In this document: piece after piece, positions 44,215-52,477 of the stretch
Layout of the letters: each line of letters begins with the position of its first letter
Numbering within the stretch: position 1 is the first letter of the stretch
DNA from: Clostridia bacterium
GTDB lineage: Bacteria; Bacillota; Clostridia; Christensenellales; SZUA-584
Direction: 5' to 3'
DNA length: 64,000 nt
Assembly (NCBI GenBank): GCA_003249555.1
Contig: QKIQ01000057.1
Location: 124,001 to 188,000 of the forward strand
Made by a program: the position numbers and the translations under genes
The notes under the pieces: generated by a model
Told to the model about the DNA's origin: nothing
What the model saw: only the letters and a program-made list of their open reading frames with translations
Database searches by the model: none

Positions 44215-45207
44215 ATGAAACCACACAGCGTGTTTGAGAAAAAGAGCGTGATGATCATCACGGCCATGTTTTGCTGCCTGCTTTGGGGCAGCGCTTTTCC
44301 GAGCCTGAAAATCACATATCAACTGCTTGGCAATGTCGACGAATTTCAAAAAATCTGGCTCGCCGGGCTGCGGTTTACGCTGGCGGGCGTGGGCATACTC
44401 GTTTTCGCGAAGCTCAAAATGCGCACGGTCTTAAAGCCCAAGGCAAAGGAAATGCCGTTTATATTGCTTATTGCGCTGCTGCAAACGTTTGGCGCGTATG
44501 TGCTTTATTACATCGGGCTGGGGCATACCACCGCAGTGAAGACCGCTGTGCTTTCATCTCTAAGTGCGTTTTTGGTGGCAGTGATGTCTCACTTCATGAC
44601 CAAAAACGACCGCCTCGGATGGAAGAAGGGGCTTGGCCTGCTATGCGGGTTCGCGGGCGTTCTGGCGGTGAATGTGACGATGCTGTCGGGAGCGGTTTTT
44701 TCGTTTTCGTTGCTGGGTGAAGGGTTTGTCGTGCTGCACAGCCTGTTGATTGCCATCGCGTTGGTGCTTGTAAGAAAATTTGGCGGGACAATCGATGTGG
44801 TGCGATTAAGCGGCTGGCAGTTTTTCTTTGGCGGGCTGTTGCTCTGTATCACGGGTTACATAGGCAGCCCCGGCGGCGTGGAGATGAGCGCGGGCGTGAT
44901 TGCGCTGCTGTTTTATATGGCGGCGATTGCGGGCGTCGCGTTTACGCTGTGGTATGTGCTGCTCAAATACCATAACGCCACGCTTTTGGAGCAGTACAAG
45001 TTTGCGAATCCGCTGTTTGGCACGGCGCTGTCTGTGCTGTTTGTGCCGGGCGAGCATATCGGTATCGAAATGATCGCGGCCGTGGCGCTGGTGGCGGCGG
45101 GCATGGTGATCGTTAACAGGCATGACAAACCGCTTAAAGCAATAATAGCCATACCGGAGCAAGACAAGAAAGCAGACAACTGTTCGGCAAACGGCACAGG
45201 TTTATGA
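44215..45207 (+). CDS. EamA-family (DMT) transporter
   Basis: A 330-residue membrane protein with ten hydrophobic segments in two EamA repeats. The first repeat begins MFCCLLWGSAFPSLKITYQL, a typical DMT opening with the WGS pattern. The second starts after about residue 160 (FVVLHSLLIAIALVLVRKFG). Members export metabolites such as amino acids or drugs; substrate not predictable. AAAGGAG lies upstream. It precedes the tRNA genes by 98 bases. Confidence 0.88.
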   Translation: MKPHSVFEKKSVMIITAMFCCLLWGSAFPSLKITYQLLGNVDEFQKIWLAGLRFTLAGVGILVFAKLKMRTVLKPKAKEMPFILLIALLQTFGAYVLYYIGLGHTTAVKTAVLSSLSAFLVAVMSHFMTKNDRLGWKKGLGLLCGFAGVLAVNVTMLSGAVFSFSLLGEGFVVLHSLLIAIALVLVRKFGGTIDVVRLSGWQFFFGGLLLCITGYIGSPGGVEMSAGVIALLFYMAAIAGVAFTLWYVLLKYHNATLLEQYKFANPLFGTALSVLFVPGEHIGIEMIAAVALVAAGMVIVNRHDKPLKAIIAIPEQDKKADNCSANGTGL

Positions 45208-45305
45208 TGGCGACGAAAAGCATATATATAAATGGAAATTATTTTTTCGCAAAAACGGTTGACGCGCAAACGGTTTTGATATAGAATACTTCTTGCGCTC
45301 ATTGA

Positions 45306-45382
45306 CGCGGGGTAGAGCAGTTTGGTAGCTCGTCGGGCTCATAACCCGGAGGCCGTAGGTTCAAATCCTTCCCCCGCAACCA
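45306..45382 (+). tRNA. initiator tRNA-fMet (CAT)
   Basis: A complete 77-base cloverleaf with CCA encoded (45380-45382) and anticodon CAT at 45340-45342. Base 1 is C and base 72 is A, so the acceptor stem has the unpaired C1-A72 that marks the initiator, and the anticodon stem has the three consecutive G-C pairs of initiators. All other stems pair. Confidence 0.92.
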
Positions 45383-45429
45383 CTTTACCATAACCCGATT
45401 GGATGAATTTTCAGTCGGGTTGTGTATAT

Positions 45430-45502
45430 GGCGGCGTGGCTCAGCTGGCTAGAGCATTCGGTTCATACCCGGAGGGTCACTGGTTCGACTCCAGTCGCAC
45501 GG
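45430..45502 (+). tRNA. elongator-type tRNA-Met (CAT) with defective acceptor stem
   Basis: The D, anticodon (CAT at 45464-45466) and T arms pair well, and the 5' acceptor strand is GGCGGCG. The 3' strand reads CGCACGG, so only the three inner acceptor pairs form; the other four are mismatched, and no CCA follows. The break after CGC at 45498 looks like replacement of the 3' end. It is likely a non-functional remnant. Confidence 0.6.
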
Positions 45503-45535
45503 CGGGGCAAAGTACGCTTTGCTCCGTTTTTCTTT
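45503..45535 (+). terminator. terminator after tRNA pair
   Basis: CGGGGCAAAG and CTTTGCTCCG form a ten-pair stem with a four-base loop, followed by TTTTTCTTT. Confidence 0.85.
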
Positions 45536-45536
45536 A

Positions 45537-45919
45537 CAGAAAAACATCCGCCCGCTCCCTTGCTCCGCCTTAACCGAACAAAGCCTAGCGTCTTTGCGGG
45601 GGCCCCATAAAACAAACTTTGCTCCCAACCGTACGCGGTGGTTTTTTTTTTCGTACCGCACCGTTATATATAATTGCTATCTTGCGTTATATAAAGACTT
45701 GATAAAAGGAAGAGATGATAATTTAATTGTATGGGCAGATAATTCTGGATTTAATCCAAAAGTGAATGGCCTTTCCGAGCCATTAACGACATATATAATT
45801 TCAGAAAAGCTAAAATGGCGTTTGTTTGAAGATTGACTCCTGATAAGCATAGATTGTAGTATAAGTTTTTTTGTGCAAATCATAAAGAAATGATTTTGCA
45901 AGATAGTATATCTTGCCAC
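45537..45919. other. spacer after tRNA genes with possible gene remnant
   Basis: The 380-base stretch has no full gene. A frame ending at 45836 reads like a protein C-terminus (LYKDLIKGRDDNLIVWADNS, then about 30 residues) but has no start; it could be the end of a broken gene that once lay next to the tRNA. No family is recognised. Confidence 0.4.
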
Positions 45920-46870
45920 TCATTCTGCTTCCGTCCATGCCTGATTGATGATGTCGATATACGTACGCGTGTCTCGCGTGTCGGGGAAGCCGTCGTGCCA
46001 GGTGAGCATCGTGCTGTCATCGGTGCTGTACTGCGCTTTGATGATGAGCGCCGGACGGTATTCAAAGTGCAGAAAATCAAAGTGCGCCCATTTGCCGCCC
46101 CATATGAAGCCGTGGCTTTCAAACAGCGCCACGAGCGAGTGCGGATAAGCATCCAGGCGGGATTGCCCCTGCTGTGTGTTCGCCCACAGCCAGTAGTCGC
46201 AGTCGTCACGCTTTAAATCGATGGCGATGGCAAACGCATGCGGGCTGAGCTGTGCCGTTCCCGCGATGGTGCGGTAGTTGTACGTGCCGCTTAGTGGGTA
46301 CACAAAGCCGTAGACCTCCGGCTCTTTTTTGAGCAGGTCGGAAAGATTCGCAAACACGGCAGCAAGCGCTTTGGCGGCGCCGTTGCTTTCGTTGAACGGA
46401 TAACAGCCCGCGCCCAAGTCCACGCTTTCAAGGTTGGCTTCAATGTCGCGCTGAGAGCCGCCGTATACCGCGTGTAAAAACGGATAACAGCGGATGCGCC
46501 CCGGGTCGCAGTTGTCACTCTTCAGCGTGTCGATGCATTCAAGCGGATAGCCGATCTCCATCATGTCCTGAATGTCTGCACTGTCAAGCTTTTCATCGAA
46601 GCTCTTTATTTTCATATCGTCATATACGATTTTTTCGCCCGATTCCATCAACACACACACAATCTGCCCGTCCTTCTCGATGCCTTCGATATGCTTAGGA
46701 TACGCCATCATCAGCGCGAGCAGATCGCGTTTGGCGGTCGTCTCATATTCTCGGCCGGCGGTGCTTGCTGCCTCGCAAAAGCTCAAAGCGTTGTCCTGAT
46801 AAAAGCTGCGCGCGGCGAATACGAGCAAGAACAGCGCAGCCACCGCATAAAAGGCTTTGTATTTGTTCAA
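45920..46870 (-). CDS. M15 family D-alanyl-D-alanine carboxypeptidase-like protein
   Basis: A 316-residue exported protein. An N-terminal signal/anchor helix (about 5-20) precedes a ~150-residue lead and the M15 zinc peptidase domain. Metal ligands appear in LSPHAFAIAIDLKRDD (H and D) and FIWGGKWAHFDFLHFEYRP (H). Such VanY/CwlK-type enzymes trim peptidoglycan peptides. Start is TTG 46870, following GAGGTG. It is the second gene of an operon with the transporter 25 bases upstream. Confidence 0.82.
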   Translation of the reverse strand: MNKYKAFYAVAALFLLVFAARSFYQDNALSFCEAASTAGREYETTAKRDLLALMMAYPKHIEGIEKDGQIVCVLMESGEKIVYDDMKIKSFDEKLDSADIQDMMEIGYPLECIDTLKSDNCDPGRIRCYPFLHAVYGGSQRDIEANLESVDLGAGCYPFNESNGAAKALAAVFANLSDLLKKEPEVYGFVYPLSGTYNYRTIAGTAQLSPHAFAIAIDLKRDDCDYWLWANTQQGQSRLDAYPHSLVALFESHGFIWGGKWAHFDFLHFEYRPALIIKAQYSTDDSTMLTWHDGFPDTRDTRTYIDIINQAWTEAE

Positions 46871-46895
46871 AGAGTGTCACCTCGCTTTTTCATGC

Positions 46896-47951
46896 TCAGC
46901 GGACGAAATTCCGCTTCTTGATCCATACATACGCCATACCCCCGAAGAACAGCATGCCGCCGTAGCCCACGGCGGGGTAGAGGAATTTGACCATGCTGGA
47001 GAACCCAAACTGCGCTGCCGCAAACGCGAGCGCCGTTGCTGCCGCGGCAAACATCCAGTGGGGAAGGCGATAGGAGAGACGCTGCACCAGCCCGAACAGG
47101 TTGCCTACCGCTGTGGTGTATACCGCGCCGAACAGCACCAACGAAAAGAGCAGGCGCACAAAGGGAGAAATGGCGCTTGCCGCCGCAATCATCGGCACCT
47201 CCATGCCATATGCGCGGCCGATATTGGTCATTACGCACAGGTAAATCGCCGCCATGCCCAAGCCGAGCCCCAATGCGCCGAGCACGGCACCGCCCAGCAG
47301 TGTGCGTTTCCTTGACGCTCCGGCACCCATGGCCGCGAGCACGCCGATGGACACCACGATGTTGTACGAGGCGTAGTTGACGGCGGACAGCAGCCAATGA
47401 GGCGTCGCGCCGCCGAGCTGTGCGGCAGCGCTGATCTCTTCTTGCGTGACGGGGTTTCTCATAAGGCTCACGAACGAGATGTAAAGCACGGAGAAAATGA
47501 GAAACGGCACGATATAACTCATGGCGCTCACCACGCTTTGCGTGCCCGTCGCCACGGTGACCAGCGCCGCTGCCGCCATCAGTGCCACGCCCCAAACGGG
47601 GGCTATGCCAAATTGTTCACCGCATATCGCGCCCGAGCCTGCGAGCATCGCCGCAAGCCCGCCGAACATAAACACCGTAATCACGATATCGATGAGTGTG
47701 CCGAGTAGGTCGCCGTTGGTATGCCGTACGATGTCTACGTGAGACCGCGCGTTTAGGTTTCGCCCCAGCATGAGTATTGAGTAGCCCACAAAAAAGAACA
47801 GCAGCGACGAAACCAGAATGCCCCAAAGGCCCCAGAGCCCGTACGCGTTGAAAAACTGAAGCACCTCTTGACCCGAGGCAAAGCCAGCGCCCACCACTGT
47901 GCCGATGTAGGCAGTGGCAATTTGGAACATATTGAGCTTGCGCTTTTTCAT
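46896..47951 (-). CDS. YkvI-like membrane transporter
   Basis: A 351-residue polytopic protein with about ten hydrophobic segments. The start MKKRKLNMFQIATAYIGTVV followed by GAGFASGQEVLQFF is the family's signature (a distant APC-superfamily group, YkvI of Bacillus). Substrate unknown. Start at 47951 has GGGGGTG upstream. It heads an operon with the M15 peptidase. Confidence 0.8.
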   Translation of the reverse strand: MKKRKLNMFQIATAYIGTVVGAGFASGQEVLQFFNAYGLWGLWGILVSSLLFFFVGYSILMLGRNLNARSHVDIVRHTNGDLLGTLIDIVITVFMFGGLAAMLAGSGAICGEQFGIAPVWGVALMAAAALVTVATGTQSVVSAMSYIVPFLIFSVLYISFVSLMRNPVTQEEISAAAQLGGATPHWLLSAVNYASYNIVVSIGVLAAMGAGASRKRTLLGGAVLGALGLGLGMAAIYLCVMTNIGRAYGMEVPMIAAASAISPFVRLLFSLVLFGAVYTTAVGNLFGLVQRLSYRLPHWMFAAAATALAFAAAQFGFSSMVKFLYPAVGYGGMLFFGGMAYVWIKKRNFVR

Positions 47952-48033
47952 AGGCACCCCCGATATTCCATTCTTATGAAACGGAAGGGGAGATGATAAC
48001 CTCATGCGATCTCGTGTGTGTGGCGCCTTCGTT

Positions 48034-48094
48034 GTAGGGGCGGTTTTTTAGCCCTTTGGGGTGTTGTCGGCCGGCATGGAAACCGGCCCCTACG
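48034..48094. repeat. GTAGGGG-type palindromic repeat
   Basis: GTAGGGGCGG and ACCGGCCCCTAC arms bracket a 39-base middle. Same family as the repeats at 33607 and 35657. Confidence 0.6.
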
Positions 48095-48244
48095 GATATG
48101 TGTATGTGGCGTCTCTATGCGTGTCCGACGTGATCATTTTTTTATTGTGACGAATGTGGTGCTTCCGCGATTTTTCTTCCTGAAAATATGATATAATAGC
48201 GATATAAGGATAGTATTGGAAACGACTGAAAAGGAGTGAATGTC

Positions 48245-48559
48245 ATGTCGAAAAGTATCAGCGAAGATTTAAAGGATGTGCTGCTTGCGGGAATCGGCGC
48301 CATGGCCGTGACGGCGGAAAAATCGCAGCAAATCGTCGAAAAGCTCATAAAAAAAGGAGAGCTTACCGTGGAACAGGGCAAGGTATTAAACGAGGAGCTT
48401 AAGCATAAGGCCAAAGACAAGGTGAAAGACGCCATCTCCGGCAGTAAGCTTTGCGTGGATGCGGTGATCGACAACATTGGCAAGATGAGTGATGAAGAGA
48501 TCGCGGCGCTGAAGGCCAAACTGGCCGATCTGGAAAAGAAGCCGGATGCCGAAAAATAA
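48245..48559 (+). CDS. phasin-like protein
   Basis: A 104-residue helical protein, KDVLLAGIGAMAVTAEKSQQ followed by KGELTVEQGKVLNEELKHKA, like phasin-domain proteins that precede UbiB/ABC1 kinases in Bacillota. The coding end overlaps the ubiB-like start by 14 bases, so the two are translated together. AAGGAG sets ATG 48245. Its role with the kinase is unknown. Confidence 0.75.
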   Translation: MSKSISEDLKDVLLAGIGAMAVTAEKSQQIVEKLIKKGELTVEQGKVLNEELKHKAKDKVKDAISGSKLCVDAVIDNIGKMSDEEIAALKAKLADLEKKPDAEK

Positions 48560-50132
48560 CGCCACGGCTGCTGCGCGTTTCAAAGACATATTAAAAGTCT
48601 TGCGGCGGCACGACCTGATTCGCGGGCTGAACCCCCAAAAGCTGCGGCATATACTCGAGGATTTAGGGCCGACGTTTGTTAAGCTTGGGCAAATTATGTC
48701 CATGCGTCCGGATATGATACCATCGGAATATTGCGATGAACTCACAAAGCTGCGCACAGAAGTCAGACCGATGACGTTTGAAGATGTGTGGCGTGTGCTG
48801 GAAAGCGAGTACGGAGAGCCGCCCCAAAGCTATTTTGCGTCTGTCGATGAAAAGCCTTATGGCTCGGCTTCGATCGCGCAGGTGCATAAAGCGAGGCTCA
48901 AGGGCGGAAAAGACGTGGTCATCAAGGTGCAGCGTCCGGGCATATACGAAAAGATGGCGCAGGATGTGAAGCTGTTGCGCAAGGCGGCGGGAATATTTCG
49001 CATTGTCTCTCATACCGGCAACGTGGTGGACTTTCATGCGGTGCTGGGGGAGCTGTGGATGGTGGCGCAGCAGGAGATGGATTTCATGCTGGAGGCGGCG
49101 CATATCCGTGAATTTGCGGAATACAATGAAGACGTTGCCTACATCGCGTTTCCGCAAGTGGAAGCCGAGCTGACCACGCACAAGGTGCTCGTGATGGAGC
49201 TAATAGAGGGCATACAGATCGACAACGCGCAGACGCTTAAAGAAAGCGGGTACGACGCGCGAGAGATCAGCGAAAAGCTGGCGGCGAACTTCGTTAAGCA
49301 GGTGGTGGACGACGGCTTTTTTCATGCCGATCCGCACCCGGGAAATATCCGCATTCGTGACGGAAAAATCGTCTGGATCGATCTTGGTATGGTGGGGCGT
49401 TTATCGCCAAGGCACAGGCGTCTGTTTAAGGATGCCGTGGTCTCTGCCGTGGAAAACGATGTTTTTAAGCTCAAAGATACGCTGCTGATGCTCGGCCACT
49501 GCCGGGGAGAGGTCGATCACAACCGGCTTTATTCGGATGTTGGTGATATGCTCGGCAAATATGCGTCGCTTGATCTTGGCAGCTTGGATGCGGGGCAGTT
49601 CATCACGGAATTTTTGCGTCTCGCGCAAACGCACAATATCGCGCTGCCGTCCGGCGTGGCGATGCTGGCGCGCGGCATCATGACGCTGGAAGGAGTGCTC
49701 AGCAAAATCGACCCGGAAACAAATTTCCTGCAAATCGTCAGCGGGCATTTGTCCGGCAGCATGTTTGAAGAAGTGGATATAAAACGCGAGCTGCGGCACG
49801 CGGGCCGCGCGCTTTTTACGTTCAGCAAACGTGCGGCGGATATCCCGGGGCAGATGTCCGACATGCTTAAAATGGCAGCCAAGGGGCAGACCAAGCTCAA
49901 TCTCGAAATCGTGGGCTCCGAAAAAGTGCTGTACCGCTTCGACAGAATTGTCAACCGTATCATCGTGTGCATACTCAACGCGGCGGTGGTGATGGGCTCC
50001 AGCATACTTTGCACAACGAACATGACGCCCAAGCTGCTTGGTATTCCACTGCTCGGCGTGCTCGGCTACGGCGCGTCGTTCGTCATGACCGTGTGGCTCA
50101 TTATTCGTATACTCAAGAACCGATCAAAGTGA
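48546..50132 (+). CDS. ABC1/AarF/UbiB family kinase-like protein
   Basis: A 528-residue protein of the UbiB family of atypical kinases. The family's KxGQ motif is seen as FVKLGQIMSMRPDMIPSEYC, the Ala-rich loop as GSASIAQVHKA, the nucleotide-binding lysine lies in VVIKVQRPG, and the metal/catalytic region is HADPHPGNIRI with WIDLGMVGR. Two hydrophobic helices close the protein. In other bacteria UbiB supports quinone or lipid metabolism. It overlaps the phasin-like gene. Confidence 0.9.
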   Translation: MPKNNATAAARFKDILKVLRRHDLIRGLNPQKLRHILEDLGPTFVKLGQIMSMRPDMIPSEYCDELTKLRTEVRPMTFEDVWRVLESEYGEPPQSYFASVDEKPYGSASIAQVHKARLKGGKDVVIKVQRPGIYEKMAQDVKLLRKAAGIFRIVSHTGNVVDFHAVLGELWMVAQQEMDFMLEAAHIREFAEYNEDVAYIAFPQVEAELTTHKVLVMELIEGIQIDNAQTLKESGYDAREISEKLAANFVKQVVDDGFFHADPHPGNIRIRDGKIVWIDLGMVGRLSPRHRRLFKDAVVSAVENDVFKLKDTLLMLGHCRGEVDHNRLYSDVGDMLGKYASLDLGSLDAGQFITEFLRLAQTHNIALPSGVAMLARGIMTLEGVLSKIDPETNFLQIVSGHLSGSMFEEVDIKRELRHAGRALFTFSKRAADIPGQMSDMLKMAAKGQTKLNLEIVGSEKVLYRFDRIVNRIIVCILNAAVVMGSSILCTTNMTPKLLGIPLLGVLGYGASFVMTVWLIIRILKNRSK

Positions 50133-50140
50133 CTTTAATA

Positions 50141-50257
50141 GAGAATATAACCCGCAGTGTTAAGCTTAGAATTATGGTGCCGAAAAATTTTTGTTCGGAG
50201 TATGAAATAAAAATAAAAGCAGGCGACTTGAAAATTAATGGATGTGAAATTCAATAA
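50141..50257 (+). pseudogene. possible DUF4097-type remnant
   Basis: Directly after the ubiB-like gene a frame without a start reads VPKNFCSEYEIKIKAGDLKI and stops at 50257. The pattern resembles the DUF4097 (adhesin-like beta-helix) repeats. Only about 38 residues remain, next to a dispersed repeat. Confidence 0.35.
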
Positions 50258-50273
50258 TGCTCTAATAAGTGTT

Positions 50274-50420
50274 TGACAGAAGAGTCGGGTTAATGTCATC
50301 CCGAGCTTGCCGAGGGATCCCATGGCTATTTGTCATAGTAACTATGAGCGCTGATACATGGGATACTTCGCTACGCTCAGTATGACAGCAGGCAGCTGCT
50401 TTTGTCACTTTGAGCGCAGC
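50274..50420. repeat. 147-base direct repeat, copy A
   Basis: This copy differs from the one at 50856-51002 at one base that I could see. It holds an imperfect inverted pair: TGTCATCCCGAGC...GGGATCCCATG (50295-50332) and CATGGGATAC...GCTCAGTATGACA (50358-50388), and then a third arm that starts at 50403. Confidence 0.9.
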
Positions 50421-50436
50421 GACTACGAAGTGGATT
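50403..50436. repeat. left inverted arm of GIY-YIG unit
   Basis: TGTCACTTTGAGCGCAGCG followed by ACTACGAAGTGGAT; its last 17 bases are the exact inverse of those at 50826-50842. Confidence 0.8.
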
Positions 50437-50498
50437 AAGAGTCCCGTGACGAGAGCGAAATGCGTGGATATATTATGTAATTTGTAAGAGGTCTGATC

Positions 50499-50783
50499 AT
50501 GTACTATGTATATATGCTGACGAACAAGTATAACAAAGTTCTTTATACCGGCATGACGAACGACTTGCATAGACGATTATTCGAGCACAAGGACAAAAGA
50601 AACGAGGGCTTTTCTGCTAAATATAATACACACAAGCTGGTTTATTATGAAACATCGTCGGATGTTAAAGCGGCAATCGCCAGAGAAAAGCAACTGAAGG
50701 GCTGGAAAAGAGAAAAGAAAGATGTGCTGATAAACGGTATGAATCCGGAATGGAGAGACTTGTCCGAAGACTGGAAGGAATAA
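50499..50783 (+). CDS. small GIY-YIG endonuclease-like protein
   Basis: A 94-residue single-domain GIY-YIG protein (UPF0213/YhbQ type). The core is YYVYMLTNKYNKVLYTGMTN with the conserved Y, Y, G and later R (NDLHRRLFEHK) and a C-terminal KGWKREKKDVLI with Lys-rich end. Such proteins nick DNA and lie beside repeats in many genomes. AGAGG is upstream of the ATG. It lies between two inverted arms (50403-50436 and 50826-50860) and two direct repeats, so it appears to travel or act with this repeat family. Confidence 0.85.
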   Translation: MYYVYMLTNKYNKVLYTGMTNDLHRRLFEHKDKRNEGFSAKYNTHKLVYYETSSDVKAAIAREKQLKGWKREKKDVLINGMNPEWRDLSEDWKE

Positions 50784-50825
50784 TGAAGTAATAAAATACC
50801 AAGAGCGCTAAACCATGGGATGCTC

Positions 50826-50860
50826 ATCCACTTCGTAGTCGCCTTCGGCTCAGTATGACA
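50826..50860. repeat. right inverted arm of GIY-YIG unit
   Basis: ATCCACTTCGTAGTCGC then CTTCGGCTCAGTATGACA; faces the arm at 50403-50436. Confidence 0.8.
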
Positions 50861-51002
50861 GAAGAGTCGGGTTAATGTCATCCCGAGCTTGCCGAGGGAT
50901 CCCATGGCTATTTGTCATAGTAACTATGAGCGCTGATACATGGGATACTTCGCTACGCTCAGTATGATAGCAGGCAGCTGCTTTTGTCACTTTGAGCGCA
51001 GC
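50856..51002. repeat. 147-base direct repeat, copy B
   Basis: Same 147 bases as copy A, with a T for C at one position near 50977. After its last base the sequence diverges into the terminator region of the next gene. Confidence 0.9.
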
Positions 51003-51023
51003 AGAGAGACCCGAGGGCTCATC

Positions 51024-51051
51024 AAAAAGGAGCCGCATCATAAGGCTCCTT
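51024..51051 (-). terminator. terminator of the beta-glucoside operon
   Basis: On the minus strand AGGAGCC and GGCTCCT arms are followed by TTTTT; it lies just after the end of the transporter gene. Confidence 0.8.
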
Positions 51052-51066
51052 ATAAATTCTTATTCG

Positions 51067-52437
51067 TTATTCAACACTCTTGATGTCGCCTCTCTCGGCC
51101 AGTTCACTCACAATTTTGTCATAAAACGCCTTGTCAAGCTTGAACTTGAAGCGGTATACGATGTATCCCGCGATGATGCAGATGAGCGGCAGTACGAACA
51201 TTGCGAGCTTCATCATGAGCAGCCCCTCGCTGGTGACATCCGCCGCGGAGTTTGCGCGGTTGATGCCCGAGATAATCAGCGTGACAGTCACGATGCCTGT
51301 GGCGATCGCGCCGCCGATCTTGTTGATAAGCGGCTGAATGGAAAGAGTGACGGCCTGATTGCGCTTGCCGGATTTCCACTGCCCGTATTCAATGGTATCC
51401 GCAAGGAACATGAGCATCAGCAGCTGGATAAAGGCATCGCCGATAAATATCAGCACACCGGCGATGCCGATGGGCAGCATGTTCATCGGAGAGAAGAAGA
51501 ACAGCGCATAGCCCGTAAGCACCAGTATAGTCGCGAAGAAATAGAGCTGCTTGCGCGAGAAACGCTTGCTGAAAAGCGGGAATACAACGAGCGCGCTTAG
51601 CTGAGATACGCCCAGCACAGCGGCAAATATCGAATACATTCCTTCGTCGCCGAATGCGTATTTAAAATAATATGTGCCAAAGCTCGTGGTCGTCATGTAT
51701 CCGATCAAGAACAGCGCCATGGAAATGGTGGTGAACAGCAGCTGGTCGTTTTTGAATATGGCCTTTGCCATGCCCTTGAGCGTTGTCTTTTCTTCCTCTT
51801 TAAATTTTGAACGGTGCTCCTTAACGCCGAAAAGCGTGAAGAGCTGAAAACCCACCATCAGCAGCGCGATAACCAGCGCGAACAGGAACCAAGCCTGCTC
51901 CATATTGTCAAGCGCGGCTCCCATGGCATTGGTAATCGGCAGTATGCCCACCACCACAACAAACAAGCCGATGTTGGCGCAGATTCTCGCGAAAGCGCCG
52001 ATTTTCTCGCGCTCTTTCTGATCCAGCGACAGCGCGGGCATCATCGACCAGTAGGCGATGTCGTTAAGACCATAGGTAATATCCCAGCTCAGGTAGAATA
52101 TCGTGAAGAAAACGATATACCCGACTGATGATAGCCCGAGGTCTGTAAACAGCAGCACCATGAATACGGCGCTGGTGAGCGCGCCCACCAAAATCCACGG
52201 CTTGTACTTGCCCCAGCGGGATTTGGTATTATCCACGATCAGGCCCATAATAGGGTCGTTAAGTGCGTCAAAGATTCTCATGAACGTGAGGATACCGCCC
52301 GTCCAAGCGAGCATTTGGTCAGACAAATCGAGTATCTCGGTTAAGAACCAGATCAGGTACATGCTGATCATCGAATAAAACATGTCGCGTCCGATTGTGC
52401 CGAGACCGAAGAAATATTTGTTTCGCCTGTTGGTCAT
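51067..52437 (-). CDS. GPH-family (glycoside-pentoside-hexuronide) cation symporter
   Basis: A 456-residue transporter with twelve hydrophobic segments, MelB/GPH type: the N-terminal RNKYFFGLGTIGRDMFYSMI, then FDALNDPIMGLIVDNTKSRWGK-type loop and the WDITYGLNDIAYWSMMPALS region. Imports beta-glucosides or related sugars with Na+ or H+. Start at 52437 follows GGAGG. It is second in the operon after the GH1 gene. Confidence 0.88.
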   Translation of the reverse strand: MTNRRNKYFFGLGTIGRDMFYSMISMYLIWFLTEILDLSDQMLAWTGGILTFMRIFDALNDPIMGLIVDNTKSRWGKYKPWILVGALTSAVFMVLLFTDLGLSSVGYIVFFTIFYLSWDITYGLNDIAYWSMMPALSLDQKEREKIGAFARICANIGLFVVVVGILPITNAMGAALDNMEQAWFLFALVIALLMVGFQLFTLFGVKEHRSKFKEEEKTTLKGMAKAIFKNDQLLFTTISMALFLIGYMTTTSFGTYYFKYAFGDEGMYSIFAAVLGVSQLSALVVFPLFSKRFSRKQLYFFATILVLTGYALFFFSPMNMLPIGIAGVLIFIGDAFIQLLMLMFLADTIEYGQWKSGKRNQAVTLSIQPLINKIGGAIATGIVTVTLIISGINRANSAADVTSEGLLMMKLAMFVLPLICIIAGYIVYRFKFKLDKAFYDKIVSELAERGDIKSVE

Positions 52438-52477
52438 ATCTTTTCCTCCGTTTGTTTTATAGAAAACAAAACGTTTA

